Positions 1 through 8,069 of a DNA stretch of 64,000 nt are shown here, piece after piece (within the stretch, counting starts at the first letter, position 1; each line of letters begins with the position of its first letter). The stretch is from Microscilla marina ATCC 23134 (GTDB lineage Bacteria; Bacteroidota; Bacteroidia; Cytophagales; Microscillaceae). The notes under the pieces were generated by a model. It had not been told where the DNA came from. It saw only the letters and a program-made list of their open reading frames with translations, and did not search any database. A program made the position numbers and the translations under genes. The stretch is taken from the NCBI RefSeq assembly GCF_000169175.1, contig NZ_AAWS01000001.1:298421-362420 (forward strand), given 5' to 3'.

Positions 1-70
1 CAAGGTTTTTCGACAGTTTTGTGGAAACTTTGGCAGGTTTCTCTGTTGATCAAGAATGGGGAGATTGCCC

Positions 71-817
71 TTATTGTTTAGTAAGTTTGAGCGCTTCATA
101 CTTAAAAAAATCAAGCGCAATGATGGTATAGTTGTGTTGTTTGCCTATATGGTTTCTTCCATGAGGAAAGGCTTTTACCTGAGTCCATTGTTGTATTTTT
201 TTTGACTTACTTAAAAAACCATAATTATAGGCTGCCGCAAAAAAACGTAGCTTATGAGCATTAGAAGAGAACTTTTGCTGGGAATAGCGGTAGTTGAGTG
301 CTTGATATAATGTATAAAGGTAGCGCAGTTGCCACGAAAGTTGATTGAGGCGTTTCACACGTTCACGACGAACATCTTTAATACTCGAAGCTTGGTAAAG
401 GTAAACCTGAGGTATGGCTTTAGGTATGTAAGTTTTAGCATATTTTTCAAGAGTTTCGGCAAAAGATGGCTTCATTTGAAAACGCCCCACTGAAAAATTG
501 GCGTAAGCCGCGCCGTTTTTTACATACAAAAGTTCCAGAAATAACGTTTCCATCTTGTTTTGCATGGCTTCAAACCTGAGCAATTCCGGAAAGCCCATTG
601 CCAGCACAAAAGCCGCCTCGGCACTGTCGCTTGGCAAGTGTTTCTTGAGGGTTGCCCGGTGTTGCCAAAGGTATTCCAGGCTTTGTTGGTAGGTTTTGTC
701 AAAGTAACGCATAATACGATAATGCGACTGTCCCCAACCCGTATGTTGACATACCACACATAATGTACAGAGCCAAAAAATATTTGTTAAATGCTTGAAA
801 AATAGGTGTTTATTCAT
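71..817 (-). CDS. Secreted lytic transglycosylase-like protein
   Basis: 248 residues with an N-terminal signal peptide (about 1-30, ending GWGQ). The middle resembles the goose-lysozyme/SLT fold of peptidoglycan lytic transglycosylases: FPE at 76-78 could hold the catalytic Glu, SVGRFQMKPSF at 109-119 matches the usual 'S-x-G-x-x-Q-x-x-P' segment, and AAAYNYG at 194-200 matches the 'AYNxG' motif. Such enzymes cleave glycan strands in the periplasm. The match is motif level only and the protein is divergent, so activity is inferred. It is transcribed away from the LRR genes; the small gene upstream has its own terminator, so the two are probably separate units. Confidence 0.6.
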   Translation of the reverse strand: MNKHLFFKHLTNIFWLCTLCVVCQHTGWGQSHYRIMRYFDKTYQQSLEYLWQHRATLKKHLPSDSAEAAFVLAMGFPELLRFEAMQNKMETLFLELLYVKNGAAYANFSVGRFQMKPSFAETLEKYAKTYIPKAIPQVYLYQASSIKDVRRERVKRLNQLSWQLRYLYTLYQALNYRYSQQKFSSNAHKLRFFAAAYNYGFLSKSKKIQQWTQVKAFPHGRNHIGKQHNYTIIALDFFKYEALKLTKQ

Positions 818-850
818 AAAAAACCGGTATAAATACTAACTTATAGCCAC

Positions 851-880
851 AAAAAAACCTTGTCAATCAAATGACAAGGT
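851..880 (-). terminator. Rho-independent terminator of the small gene upstream
   Basis: Read on the minus strand: an 8-bp stem ACCTTGTC/GACAAGGT with an 8-nt loop followed by a run of T. It lies 40 bases past the stop codon of the 57-codon gene at 920-1093 and before the start of the transglycosylase-like gene. Confidence 0.75.
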
Positions 881-919
881 GTATGCAAATATATAATATA
901 TTTTAAATTCTATTTTAAC

Positions 920-1093
920 CTAGTTGTCCAAATCATTGGCATAGAAGCTTAGTGGCTCCTCTATTACTTTACCCATAGCAAATTGAAATTCAAAATCAGT
1001 TTTCTTTTTACGGGGTTTTGTTTTTGTTTTCTTTTTATCTCCATTAGATTTAAACAGCAGGTTATTTTTGGTGAATGACAAAAGTTTTTTCAT
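920..1093 (-). CDS. Small Lys-rich protein, unknown function
   Basis: A 57-codon ORF starting with ATG at 1093 and ending TAG. The N-terminus (MKKLLSFTKNNLLF) is weakly amphipathic, the middle is very basic (several KKK/KPRKKK clusters), and the C-terminal third is acidic (VIEEPLSFYANDLDN). A purine-rich AAAGGGAAT lies about 10 bases before the ATG. A clear terminator follows at 851-880, so it looks like a monocistronic gene. I recognise no family. The basic-then-acidic layout could suit a precursor peptide or a nucleic-acid-binding protein, but neither is shown. Confidence 0.55.
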   Translation of the reverse strand: MKKLLSFTKNNLLFKSNGDKKKTKTKPRKKKTDFEFQFAMGKVIEEPLSFYANDLDN

Positions 1094-1433
1094 GAAATTA
1101 TTCCCTTTATTTATTTAACACTATTTTATTTTTTTCAAATATGGTGGATTAGGACGATAATGTCGAATGTATTTTGTTGAAAAAGTCCTGTATGTGATAT
1201 TTTATACTAAAAAAAAGCTTTTTTTTGACATATTATATTGATGTAACGAAAAATGTTGTTTTTTTGGTGCAAAAACTTAGATTAAATGTAACTTTTCAAA
1301 GTAATGTTGTTAATAAAGCTATAGTAAAGGTGGGAGGGGTATTACGCGGCACTTAGGTTTTTGCACATTGTTTGGTAGTTTGTTATTTTTTTGAAATTTA
1401 ATCAGTTGAAAAACACAAAAAGCAAATAAAATT
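1094..1433. other. AT-rich divergent intergenic region
   Basis: Separates the small minus-strand gene from the LRR-BRCT gene. It holds an 18-bp perfect palindrome of eight A, GC, eight T at 1209-1226. No ORF, RNA gene or convincing consensus promoter was found. Confidence 0.5.
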
Positions 1434-3566
1434 ATGGAAATTTATCACCCAAACAGAGGAGGGGTTTATTATAAAGAGGTAAAAAGCTTGCTTGAAAAGG
1501 TAAAAGTAGCAGAAGTAGAAGAGCTGGAAGTAAACAATTCGCATTTTCCGCGAGAATTATTACAATTTACCCAGTTGCGTAGGCTTCGTTTGTTCAATTT
1601 GCACAAGTTCCCCAGCGAAATAGCAGCTTTTGAGCATTTAGAAGAGTTGCATATATTGGGTGGATATTCTTTCAATTCAGTTACTCCACCATTTAGTATT
1701 GACTTGCCCCACCTTAAGCATTTGTGTTTATCTAATAAGTATTATCAAAGCCTTGAGTCTGATGGATTTGCTGGTTTGCCTAACCTCGAGTACCTATGTA
1801 TGAACGAGTTATACCTAGGTTTTTTTCCTGAAAAGGTACTGCTCTTAAAGCAGCTCAAACACCTACAATTAAATGCCTGTAGTTTTGATAAATTGCCCGA
1901 CGATATTGATCGCTTGTCTCAGTTAGTAACCTTGAGCCTTGAGCATAACGGGCTTAAAAAACTGCCTGAAACCTTAGGTAACCTAACCCATCTGAAAACT
2001 TTATTAATCAACGACAATAAGATCAAAGAGCTTCCGTCAGGCGTTACCCGGCTTCTCCAGCTTACCCACATAGAAGCTGGACGCAATAGGTTGAGCAAAT
2101 TACCCTCTGAAATAGGGGAGCTGCAAAAACTTGAAACCTTGACTTTGCCTAAAAATAAGCTAACCACTTTGCCCAGTAGTTTGCCTAATTGTAAAAAACT
2201 GACGTTACTCAATCTTGAAAACAATCAATTGACTGAATTGCCCAATGCAATAGGCAACCTGAAGCAACTCCAAACCTTGCAAGTAAGAAATAACCAACTC
2301 GAAACCTTACCTCAAAGCTTAGGTAAGCTTCGTTTGTTAACTACTTTTGATATAAGTGATAACCCACTTTTGTGGCAAACGTTGCCGTATGAGGCAAAAG
2401 GCTTTAGGGAATTGATGTTGCGTTTTGTATACGAACGAATATCGTTGAAGGCAACGGCTGCTTTGTCAGATCAGCTTCAGTATTTTGCTCCAGACCTGGC
2501 TAACCATCCTTTGCAACCAGATGCTGTATTAAGCATTACAGGGCGCACCAGTCTAAAAATTAAAACACTTAAGCCAGCCCTCGAAAAACAAGGCATTCGT
2601 TATCAAAAAAAAATTGACCAACACATTACCCACTTAGTAATAGGGCGTTTGCCCAAGCTCAATCTAAATGAGTTGCTTAAGCATCCAGTCACCTTTTTGA
2701 GCGAAGCCCAGTTAAATCAGTTTTTGCAAGAGCAAGCACCTCCCGACCCTTCTAAGTACTTACTTACCCAGAATGAACATACCCCCGAAGCAGTTAAAAA
2801 CCTCAAAGGCTTGTTATTGAGCGAAGACTCAAGCAACGTGGTGTTGGCAGTGGAACTGATCAACAGTGGTGGCTTTCCCATGGCGTTGCATACCGAGTTG
2901 TTTATGGCGTATAAAATGGTGAATGATACCAAAGTAAGAAAACAAATAAAACCTGTGTTGGAAAAGTACAGCTCAGAAAAGGCCAAAGAAGCCATGCGTC
3001 AGCGAATGTCGTTGTACTCTGAGCACATAGGTGAAATAAGGTTAAGGCGCAATATCAACAAATATACAAAAGACAATGAGTTTGATGGGGCTAAAATTGC
3101 CCGCTATTTTTGGGAGCGTTATCGTAAAGGTATTTTGTACTTGTTTAGTTATGGTAGTAGTGAACAAATACAAGAAGTGTTACCTAAGGGCGATACCCTG
3201 GACTTATCGGAGTTAAAAATCAATGTTTTGCCCCAAGAACTGGCACAATGCACCCAATTGAAACATGTCATACTTAATGATTGCGAGTTTGCAAATTTCC
3301 CAAAAGTACTGTTGCAATTGTCTGGCTTGGAAACCTTGGCGTTGCAAAAAAACTATTTTTGGAAACTACCTCTTGAATTGGGGCAACTTACCCAGCTCAA
3401 AAAGCTTGACTTAAGTCACAATTTTTTTGATTCTTTTCCAGAGGTAGTGTACCAGTTGCCTGCGCTTAAGTCTTTATCATTTAAAACCTGGCACACGCCT
3501 GTCATTACTGCCGAAGTGTTGCAAATGATCAAAGAAAAATTGCCCAATTGTGTGGTAGAGAGCTAG
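1434..3566 (+). CDS. Leucine-rich repeat protein with internal BRCT-like domain
   Basis: 710 residues, no signal peptide, so probably cytoplasmic. Residues about 30-310 are LRRs of the 23-residue bacterial type (LxxLPxxIxxLxxLxxLxLxxNxL), clearest from 145 to 305. Residues about 362-434 resemble a BRCT domain as in NAD-dependent DNA ligase: LSITGRTSL, then LKPALEKQGIRY, ITHLVIG and a final FLSEAQLNQFL. A helical stretch (440-560) follows, then a second short LRR block (about 585-690). LRRs bind proteins and BRCT domains bind phosphoproteins or DNA ends; the combined role is unknown. The stop lies 16 bases from the stop of the convergent gene. Confidence 0.85.
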   Translation: MEIYHPNRGGVYYKEVKSLLEKVKVAEVEELEVNNSHFPRELLQFTQLRRLRLFNLHKFPSEIAAFEHLEELHILGGYSFNSVTPPFSIDLPHLKHLCLSNKYYQSLESDGFAGLPNLEYLCMNELYLGFFPEKVLLLKQLKHLQLNACSFDKLPDDIDRLSQLVTLSLEHNGLKKLPETLGNLTHLKTLLINDNKIKELPSGVTRLLQLTHIEAGRNRLSKLPSEIGELQKLETLTLPKNKLTTLPSSLPNCKKLTLLNLENNQLTELPNAIGNLKQLQTLQVRNNQLETLPQSLGKLRLLTTFDISDNPLLWQTLPYEAKGFRELMLRFVYERISLKATAALSDQLQYFAPDLANHPLQPDAVLSITGRTSLKIKTLKPALEKQGIRYQKKIDQHITHLVIGRLPKLNLNELLKHPVTFLSEAQLNQFLQEQAPPDPSKYLLTQNEHTPEAVKNLKGLLLSEDSSNVVLAVELINSGGFPMALHTELFMAYKMVNDTKVRKQIKPVLEKYSSEKAKEAMRQRMSLYSEHIGEIRLRRNINKYTKDNEFDGAKIARYFWERYRKGILYLFSYGSSEQIQEVLPKGDTLDLSELKINVLPQELAQCTQLKHVILNDCEFANFPKVLLQLSGLETLALQKNYFWKLPLELGQLTQLKKLDLSHNFFDSFPEVVYQLPALKSLSFKTWHTPVITAEVLQMIKEKLPNCVVES

Positions 3567-3582
3567 GACATAATTTGATTGG

Positions 3583-4038
3583 CTAATCGGTTTTGTTAGC
3601 AGGATAAATCGCCACAATTTCTTTGAAAGATACCAGGTAGGGTAGAGTAGTGCGTTCTTTACTGAATGCCTTTTGGGTGTTTTCAGCAGGATGTATCAAC
3701 ACCCAGTAGTATTGATAAACTTTGAGGTCTTGGCAAATGTGTGGTTGGTTTTTGGGCAGACTATAGCGATTTATTTTCACCAATGGTAGCTTTATATTGC
3801 CCTTATATGCCTTTACTATATTGAAACCCTCGTGCATTTGCCATCTACGCCCCATTTTGCCTCCTTTCATGCGGACAGGACGACAAGGTCCCTTAAAACG
3901 TTGGTACCTGCCCAACACTATTACTGGTGCTTTGGCTTTGAGGTGGGTAGGTACTTGGTCAAAATTTAGGCGTACTTGCCCCATTGACTGGCAGTGAACC
4001 AATAGACATAAAACAAGTAAGCCAACATTTTTTTTCAT
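3583..4038 (-). CDS. Secreted protein of unknown function
   Basis: 151 residues with a signal peptide (about 1-21, ending SMGQ). Two Cys (in FKGPCRPVR and HICQDLK) might form a disulfide outside the cytoplasm. I recognise no family. Its ATG overlaps the stop of the upstream LRR gene by one base (TAATG), so the two are very probably cotranscribed and translationally coupled. This suggests a joint role with the secreted LRR protein. Confidence 0.7.
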   Translation of the reverse strand: MKKNVGLLVLCLLVHCQSMGQVRLNFDQVPTHLKAKAPVIVLGRYQRFKGPCRPVRMKGGKMGRRWQMHEGFNIVKAYKGNIKLPLVKINRYSLPKNQPHICQDLKVYQYYWVLIHPAENTQKAFSKERTTLPYLVSFKEIVAIYPANKTD

Positions 4039-5474
4039 TAGTGAATAATTTTAACACCAGGAATAGCCGCCTTGATTTTTTGAATATCACGACTTGAAAT
4101 AGGATTGTATCTCAACCAGATTTCTTTTAGGTTAGAAAGCGTGCTGATATCGTCGGGAATATAAGTGATGCGGTTAAAATCAAGGTTAAGTACCTCAAGG
4201 CTGGTGAGTTTGAGTACCTCTTCGGGAAACTGTGAAAATTGATTTTTGCTTAAATTGAGTTCTTTTAGGTATTTGAGTTTGGCAATAGATTTACCAATTT
4301 TTTTCAGTGAATTACTCTCCAGGTCTAATACTCTCAGTTTAGGGATTTGAAGAATATCTCTGGGTATTTTTTCAAAGTTGTTACCTGCCACGTGTAGCTT
4401 ACGCAAACGAAGCAGTTTGGCACTAAGGAAACCAGAAAAAGCAAGGTCAGGGTTATTGCTGAGGTCAAGCGTACGCAGCATAGGTAGCGAGCCCAGGCTT
4501 TTGGGTAGTTTTTTAAAATAGTTGGCACTTAGGTTTAAGTGTTCCAGTTTTTTGAGGTTTTTGATGGATGATGGCACCTCATTTAGCTGATTTTTGTTGG
4601 CGTCAAGGTGCTGTAGATTACGCAAACCTCCAATACTTTTGGGCAGCTCTACAATACTATTCTCACTTATGTTGAGGTGTTTTAGTTTTTTGAGGTTACC
4701 AATACGGCTGGGAAAAGACTCTATCTTATTGACAGAAAGGTCTAGCTTGGTCAGTTCAGAAAAGCCCCCAATATAACTGGGAATATCTTTAAAATCGTTG
4801 CTGCTCAGGTAAAGTGCCCGTAGATTTTTTAATCCCCGCGTTCGGGATGGCAACTTATTGAGCTTGTTAGAGTGTAGGTTGAGCACCTGCAGGTTTCTTA
4901 GCTCGCCTATTTCAGGGGCAATCTCCAGCATATAATTACGCTGCATATCCAGCTTTTTTAGTTTGGGCAGCTGACTCAATTGATTGAATATTCGGGCAAG
5001 TTTGGTGTCGTTTTTTAAGCGTAACCCTACTGCCTCAAGACTTTTTAAATCGGTAAATTCAGCAGGCAAACTTCTGAGCTTTCGCCAGCCAAAACTCAAC
5101 TCTTTGAGGTTTTTTAGTTTCCTCAATTTCTTAAAAATCAAGCGAAGGTTAATGTGTGAGTTGTCAGTGAGGTAAAGCCTTTCCAGGGTTTGCAGCCTTA
5201 CAAACACCTTGGGCAAACGACGGAGCTTGTTCCAGTTTAGATTGAGTTCTTTAAGGTTGGTAAGCAAAGCTATTTCGCTGGGCAAATACCTGATATATTG
5301 CCATTTAAGGTCTAATATTTCTACTTTGTCTGCTTCTTTCAATGCCTGAGATAATTTGTGGTATACGATTCTTTCGTCGCCTTTGTCGTTAAAACCTCCC
5401 TGACTAAAGGCAAGCGATGATACCAAAAAAAATAAGAAGCCTGTGATAATGATTTGCTTGATAACCGTTTTCAT
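4038..5474 (-). CDS. Secreted leucine-rich repeat protein
   Basis: 478 residues. Signal peptide at 1-25 (cleavage near AFSQ). From about residue 55 to the end the protein is an almost unbroken array of 16 to 17 LRRs of 23 residues (LKxLxxLxLSxNxIxxLPxxIxx), so it should fold as one solenoid exported to the periplasm or surface. No catalytic domain is present; the family acts in protein binding. It overlaps the following small secreted-protein gene by one base. Its last repeat (SNLKEIWLRYNPIS...IKAAIPGVKI) resembles the orphan LRR fragment at 31838-31962. Confidence 0.85.
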   Translation of the reverse strand: MKTVIKQIIITGFLFFLVSSLAFSQGGFNDKGDERIVYHKLSQALKEADKVEILDLKWQYIRYLPSEIALLTNLKELNLNWNKLRRLPKVFVRLQTLERLYLTDNSHINLRLIFKKLRKLKNLKELSFGWRKLRSLPAEFTDLKSLEAVGLRLKNDTKLARIFNQLSQLPKLKKLDMQRNYMLEIAPEIGELRNLQVLNLHSNKLNKLPSRTRGLKNLRALYLSSNDFKDIPSYIGGFSELTKLDLSVNKIESFPSRIGNLKKLKHLNISENSIVELPKSIGGLRNLQHLDANKNQLNEVPSSIKNLKKLEHLNLSANYFKKLPKSLGSLPMLRTLDLSNNPDLAFSGFLSAKLLRLRKLHVAGNNFEKIPRDILQIPKLRVLDLESNSLKKIGKSIAKLKYLKELNLSKNQFSQFPEEVLKLTSLEVLNLDFNRITYIPDDISTLSNLKEIWLRYNPISSRDIQKIKAAIPGVKIIH

Positions 5475-5555
5475 GGGGCGTTTTTTAAAATAAATTTAAT
5501 TTGCCAAGTAAAATAGAAAAAATAAAATGATCCAAAAGAAGGTACTCTCTGTTTG

Positions 5556-5700
5556 TTCCGCCTTGCGGAATCTTTATTTCAGCTAATCTTTGCGTAGCCT
5601 TGGCTACGGAAGTCCCTTACAGGGTGACTTTTTGAAGAAATACAACGATCAGAGACGAAATTCACAGTGGATTAGCTGCGCAGAGCTTGACCTGAAGGTC
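5556..5700. repeat. Cluster of small palindromes between genes
   Basis: Four short hairpins follow one another: TTCCGC-CTT-GCGGAA (5556-5570), CGTAGC-CTTG-GCTACG (5593-5608), an imperfect AGTCCC/GGGTGACT (5611-5629) and GACC-TGAA-GGTC (5689-5700). There is no gene here; the gap runs from 5475 to 6331. Function unknown. Confidence 0.5.
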
Positions 5701-6020
5701 TGCGGTTAAGTGAGTTTTGTAGTTTTACCAAAAATTGAAATTTGGTAAATTTAGCTAAAAACTAAAAATTTTATGCCATAGTGATCTAAATACGTTCATG
5801 CCCAAGGCATAGTATGCATTCTTACCTAAAATACAGGCAAAATTGATCAACTTCAACTTTTAGCTGTATAATTTATTTTCTTTGTAATCATATAAATTGT
5901 ACATTTCTTTCAAAAGAAATAATTTTTTCAATTATATGCTTTGATCTACAGCCTATTTTTGTGATAATTGCGCAATTTTTTTTCCAGCTATTCAAGCCAG
6001 CCCTAAAACATAAATCTATT

Positions 6021-6211
6021 TAGGAATGGACAAAGAATAATTTTTCCCCGATAAGTCGGGGCTGTAAGCAGTTTGGAAGTAATCTTTCTACCTGATGCTT
6101 TGTTACTTTTTTTAGCCGTAGCTATGGCTATGCCTGCAAAAAGTGTCGCGCCTCAGAAGAAAATCTCTTCCCCGAAATTGGCTACTTATTTTATTTTTTC
6201 GCCATTCCTTA
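6021..6211 (-). mobile_element. MITE-like element, copy A1
   Basis: A 191-bp segment bounded by inverted repeats (TAGGAATGG at the left, CCATTCCTTA at the right, each followed inward by an AT-rich tract). The interior, read on the minus strand, carries GAGGCG...TTTTTTGC, CATAGC...GCTACGG and AAGTAACAAAGCATCAGG, in the same order as the copies at 38551 and 48189. It carries no transposase. It lies 120 bases upstream of the dehydrogenase gene at 6332. Confidence 0.65.
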
Positions 6212-6331
6212 GAAAGATTGTCGATAGGTTTTTTTTGATGATGGACGGATCAAGTGTTTGAAGATCTATAAGAAAAAACAATCGTTTTGGGATGAAAATT
6301 ACTACGACAAAACACAAAATTTAACTGAAGT

Positions 6332-7543
6332 ATGAAAATTGGAATTATTCGAGAGGGTAAAGTCCCTGTCGATAAACGTGTACCTTTGCTACCTGAACAA
6401 TGCCAGCTATTACAAAAAAAATATCCACAACTATCCTTTGCGGTTCAATCCAGTCCTATTCGTTGTATTGCTGATGAAGCTTATCTCCAGGCAGGCTTGT
6501 CGGTGGTAGATGATATAAGCGATTGCGACGTGATTTTAGGGGTAAAGGAGGTGCCGATTCCTCAGTTGGTGGAAGGCAAAACCTTCTTTTTCTTCTCGCA
6601 TACCATCAAAAAACAAGCATATAACCAAAAGCTATTAAGAACCATCCTTGATCAAGGTATTCATTTGGTAGACTACGAATGCCTGACCGATGCCAACGGA
6701 AACCGTATTGTTGCCTTTGGACGATTTGCAGGAGTAGTAGGGGCTTATAACGGTATTTTGGGCTATGGCAAACGCCACCACTTGTTTGATTTGAGACGTG
6801 CCCATGAGTGTCGTGACTTGAAAGATTTACGTACTGAGTTTGACAAAGTAAAATTACCTGCTATCAAGATAGTGGTTACCGGAGGCGGACGGGTAGGCAA
6901 TGGCATCACCGAAGTGTTGGAAGGGATGAATATAGAACGGGTAAGCCCAGCAGATTTTCTCAACAAAACCTTCACTTATCCAGTGTTCACTCAATTGCGT
7001 TCCAAGGATTATTATATACCTGCTGAGGGCAATACCTGGAACAGTGAAGAGTTTTATCAAGATCCTACAAGTTATCAGGCAGATTTTTTAAAGTATGCCC
7101 ACCAAGCCGAAATTCTTATTTCGGGGCATTATTGGAACCCCGAAGCAGACGTATTGTTTACCAAAGAAGATATGACCAAGCCTGAGTTTAAAATAGAGGT
7201 GGTAGCAGATGTTACCTGCGACATTGAAGGCTCTATTCCATCTACTTTGCGTGCTACTACTATAGATGCACCCTTTTATGACTATAACCCGACAAATGGG
7301 CGGGAAGTCTCAGCGTTTAGCAGCTTCGAGCACATCAACGTGATGACAGTGGATAACCTGCCTTGTGAGCTACCTTATGATGCTTCGGAAGCTTTTGGAA
7401 ACCAATTGATGGAGTATGTATTTCCTGCTTTTTTTGATGGAGACGCCCAGGAAATTATCAAAAGAGCATCTATTACTAAAGATGGAGAGCTCACGCCTAT
7501 ATATGACTACTTGAGCGATTATGCCAACGAAGAAACAGTATAA
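6332..7543 (+). CDS. Saccharopine/alanine dehydrogenase-family NAD(P)-dependent oxidoreductase
   Basis: 403 residues. The N-terminal half has the alanine dehydrogenase/transhydrogenase N domain (GIIREGKVPVDKRVPLLPEQC at the start; FFFSHTIKKQ near 90). A nucleotide-binding loop GGGRVGNG lies at about 183-190. The overall pattern fits the saccharopine dehydrogenase (lysine-forming, Lys1-like) branch rather than true alanine dehydrogenase, which is shorter and has a longer glycine-rich stretch. Substrate is not decidable from sequence alone. The gene stands alone, with a MITE-like element upstream and a strong terminator downstream. Confidence 0.75.
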   Translation: MKIGIIREGKVPVDKRVPLLPEQCQLLQKKYPQLSFAVQSSPIRCIADEAYLQAGLSVVDDISDCDVILGVKEVPIPQLVEGKTFFFFSHTIKKQAYNQKLLRTILDQGIHLVDYECLTDANGNRIVAFGRFAGVVGAYNGILGYGKRHHLFDLRRAHECRDLKDLRTEFDKVKLPAIKIVVTGGGRVGNGITEVLEGMNIERVSPADFLNKTFTYPVFTQLRSKDYYIPAEGNTWNSEEFYQDPTSYQADFLKYAHQAEILISGHYWNPEADVLFTKEDMTKPEFKIEVVADVTCDIEGSIPSTLRATTIDAPFYDYNPTNGREVSAFSSFEHINVMTVDNLPCELPYDASEAFGNQLMEYVFPAFFDGDAQEIIKRASITKDGELTPIYDYLSDYANEETV

Positions 7544-7578
7544 TTTTGAGTAGTGAATAGTTGCACAAACCCCACAAA

Positions 7579-7616
7579 AAAAAGTCCCTTGGGAAATATT
7601 TCCCAAGGGACTTTTT
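7579..7616. terminator. Strong bidirectional terminator
   Basis: A perfect 38-base palindrome: AAAAAGTCCCTTGGGAAAT paired with its complement, with A-tract and T-tract on the two sides. It lies 35 bases past the stop of the dehydrogenase gene. On the opposite strand it could also serve the PurF-like gene beyond the tandem array. Confidence 0.9.
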
Positions 7617-7654
7617 AACTTTTATTCTTGACTCAGCCTTGTGCCCGTTAGGCA

Positions 7655-8068
7655 ATTACGAATGATTCAATTACGAATTACGAATTGGGCGACGCCACTC
7701 GTAATTTAGTCCAGAGTCAGTTTGAGAATTACGAATGATTCAATTACGAATTACGAATTGGGCGACGCCACTCGTAATTTAGTCCAGAGTCAGTTTGAGA
7801 ATTACGAATGATTCAATTACGAATTACGAATTGGGCGACGCCACTCGTAATTTAGTCCAGAGTCAGTTTGAGAATTACGAATGATTCAATTACGAATTAC
7901 GAGTTGGACGATGCCACTCGTAATTTAGTCCAGAGTCAGTTTGAGAATTACGAATGATTCAATTACGAATTACGAATTGGGCGACGCCACTCGTAATTAG
8001 CCAAAGGCAAAGCTCCCTATGATCGTTTTACTCATTCGTAATTCGTAATTGACCAATTCGTAATTATT
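7655..8068. repeat. 73-bp tandem repeat array
   Basis: Five units start at 7655, 7728, 7801, 7874 and 7947, exactly 73 bases apart. Units are nearly identical; the fourth has small changes (GAGTTGGACGATG instead of GAATTGGGCGACG). Each holds ATTACGAAT steps, a GGGCGACGCCACTCGTAATT block and TCCAGAGTCAGTTTGAGA. The last unit is truncated and runs into a degenerate tail of CGTAATT motifs that ends 2 bases from the stop codon of the PurF-like gene. Confidence 0.95.
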
Positions 8069-8069
8069 G

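Noticed and set aside
1..128. Open frame from the window edge on the plus strand (reading RFFDSFVETLAGFSV...)
   Set aside because: It overlaps the 3' end of the transglycosylase-like gene by about 55 bases, has no recognisable family motif and could be chance in a short stretch.
1209..1226. A8-GC-T8 palindrome as terminator
   Set aside because: Stem is almost all A-T with no loop, so it would be weak, and no gene ends next to it.
6073..6261. 62-codon plus-strand ORF upstream of the dehydrogenase
   Set aside because: It lies inside MITE copy A1 and beyond; the hydrophobic look comes from the repeat sequence, and the frame is not kept in other copies.
7655..8068. CRISPR array
   Set aside because: Units are 73 bases and identical throughout; there are no unique spacers and no cas genes.
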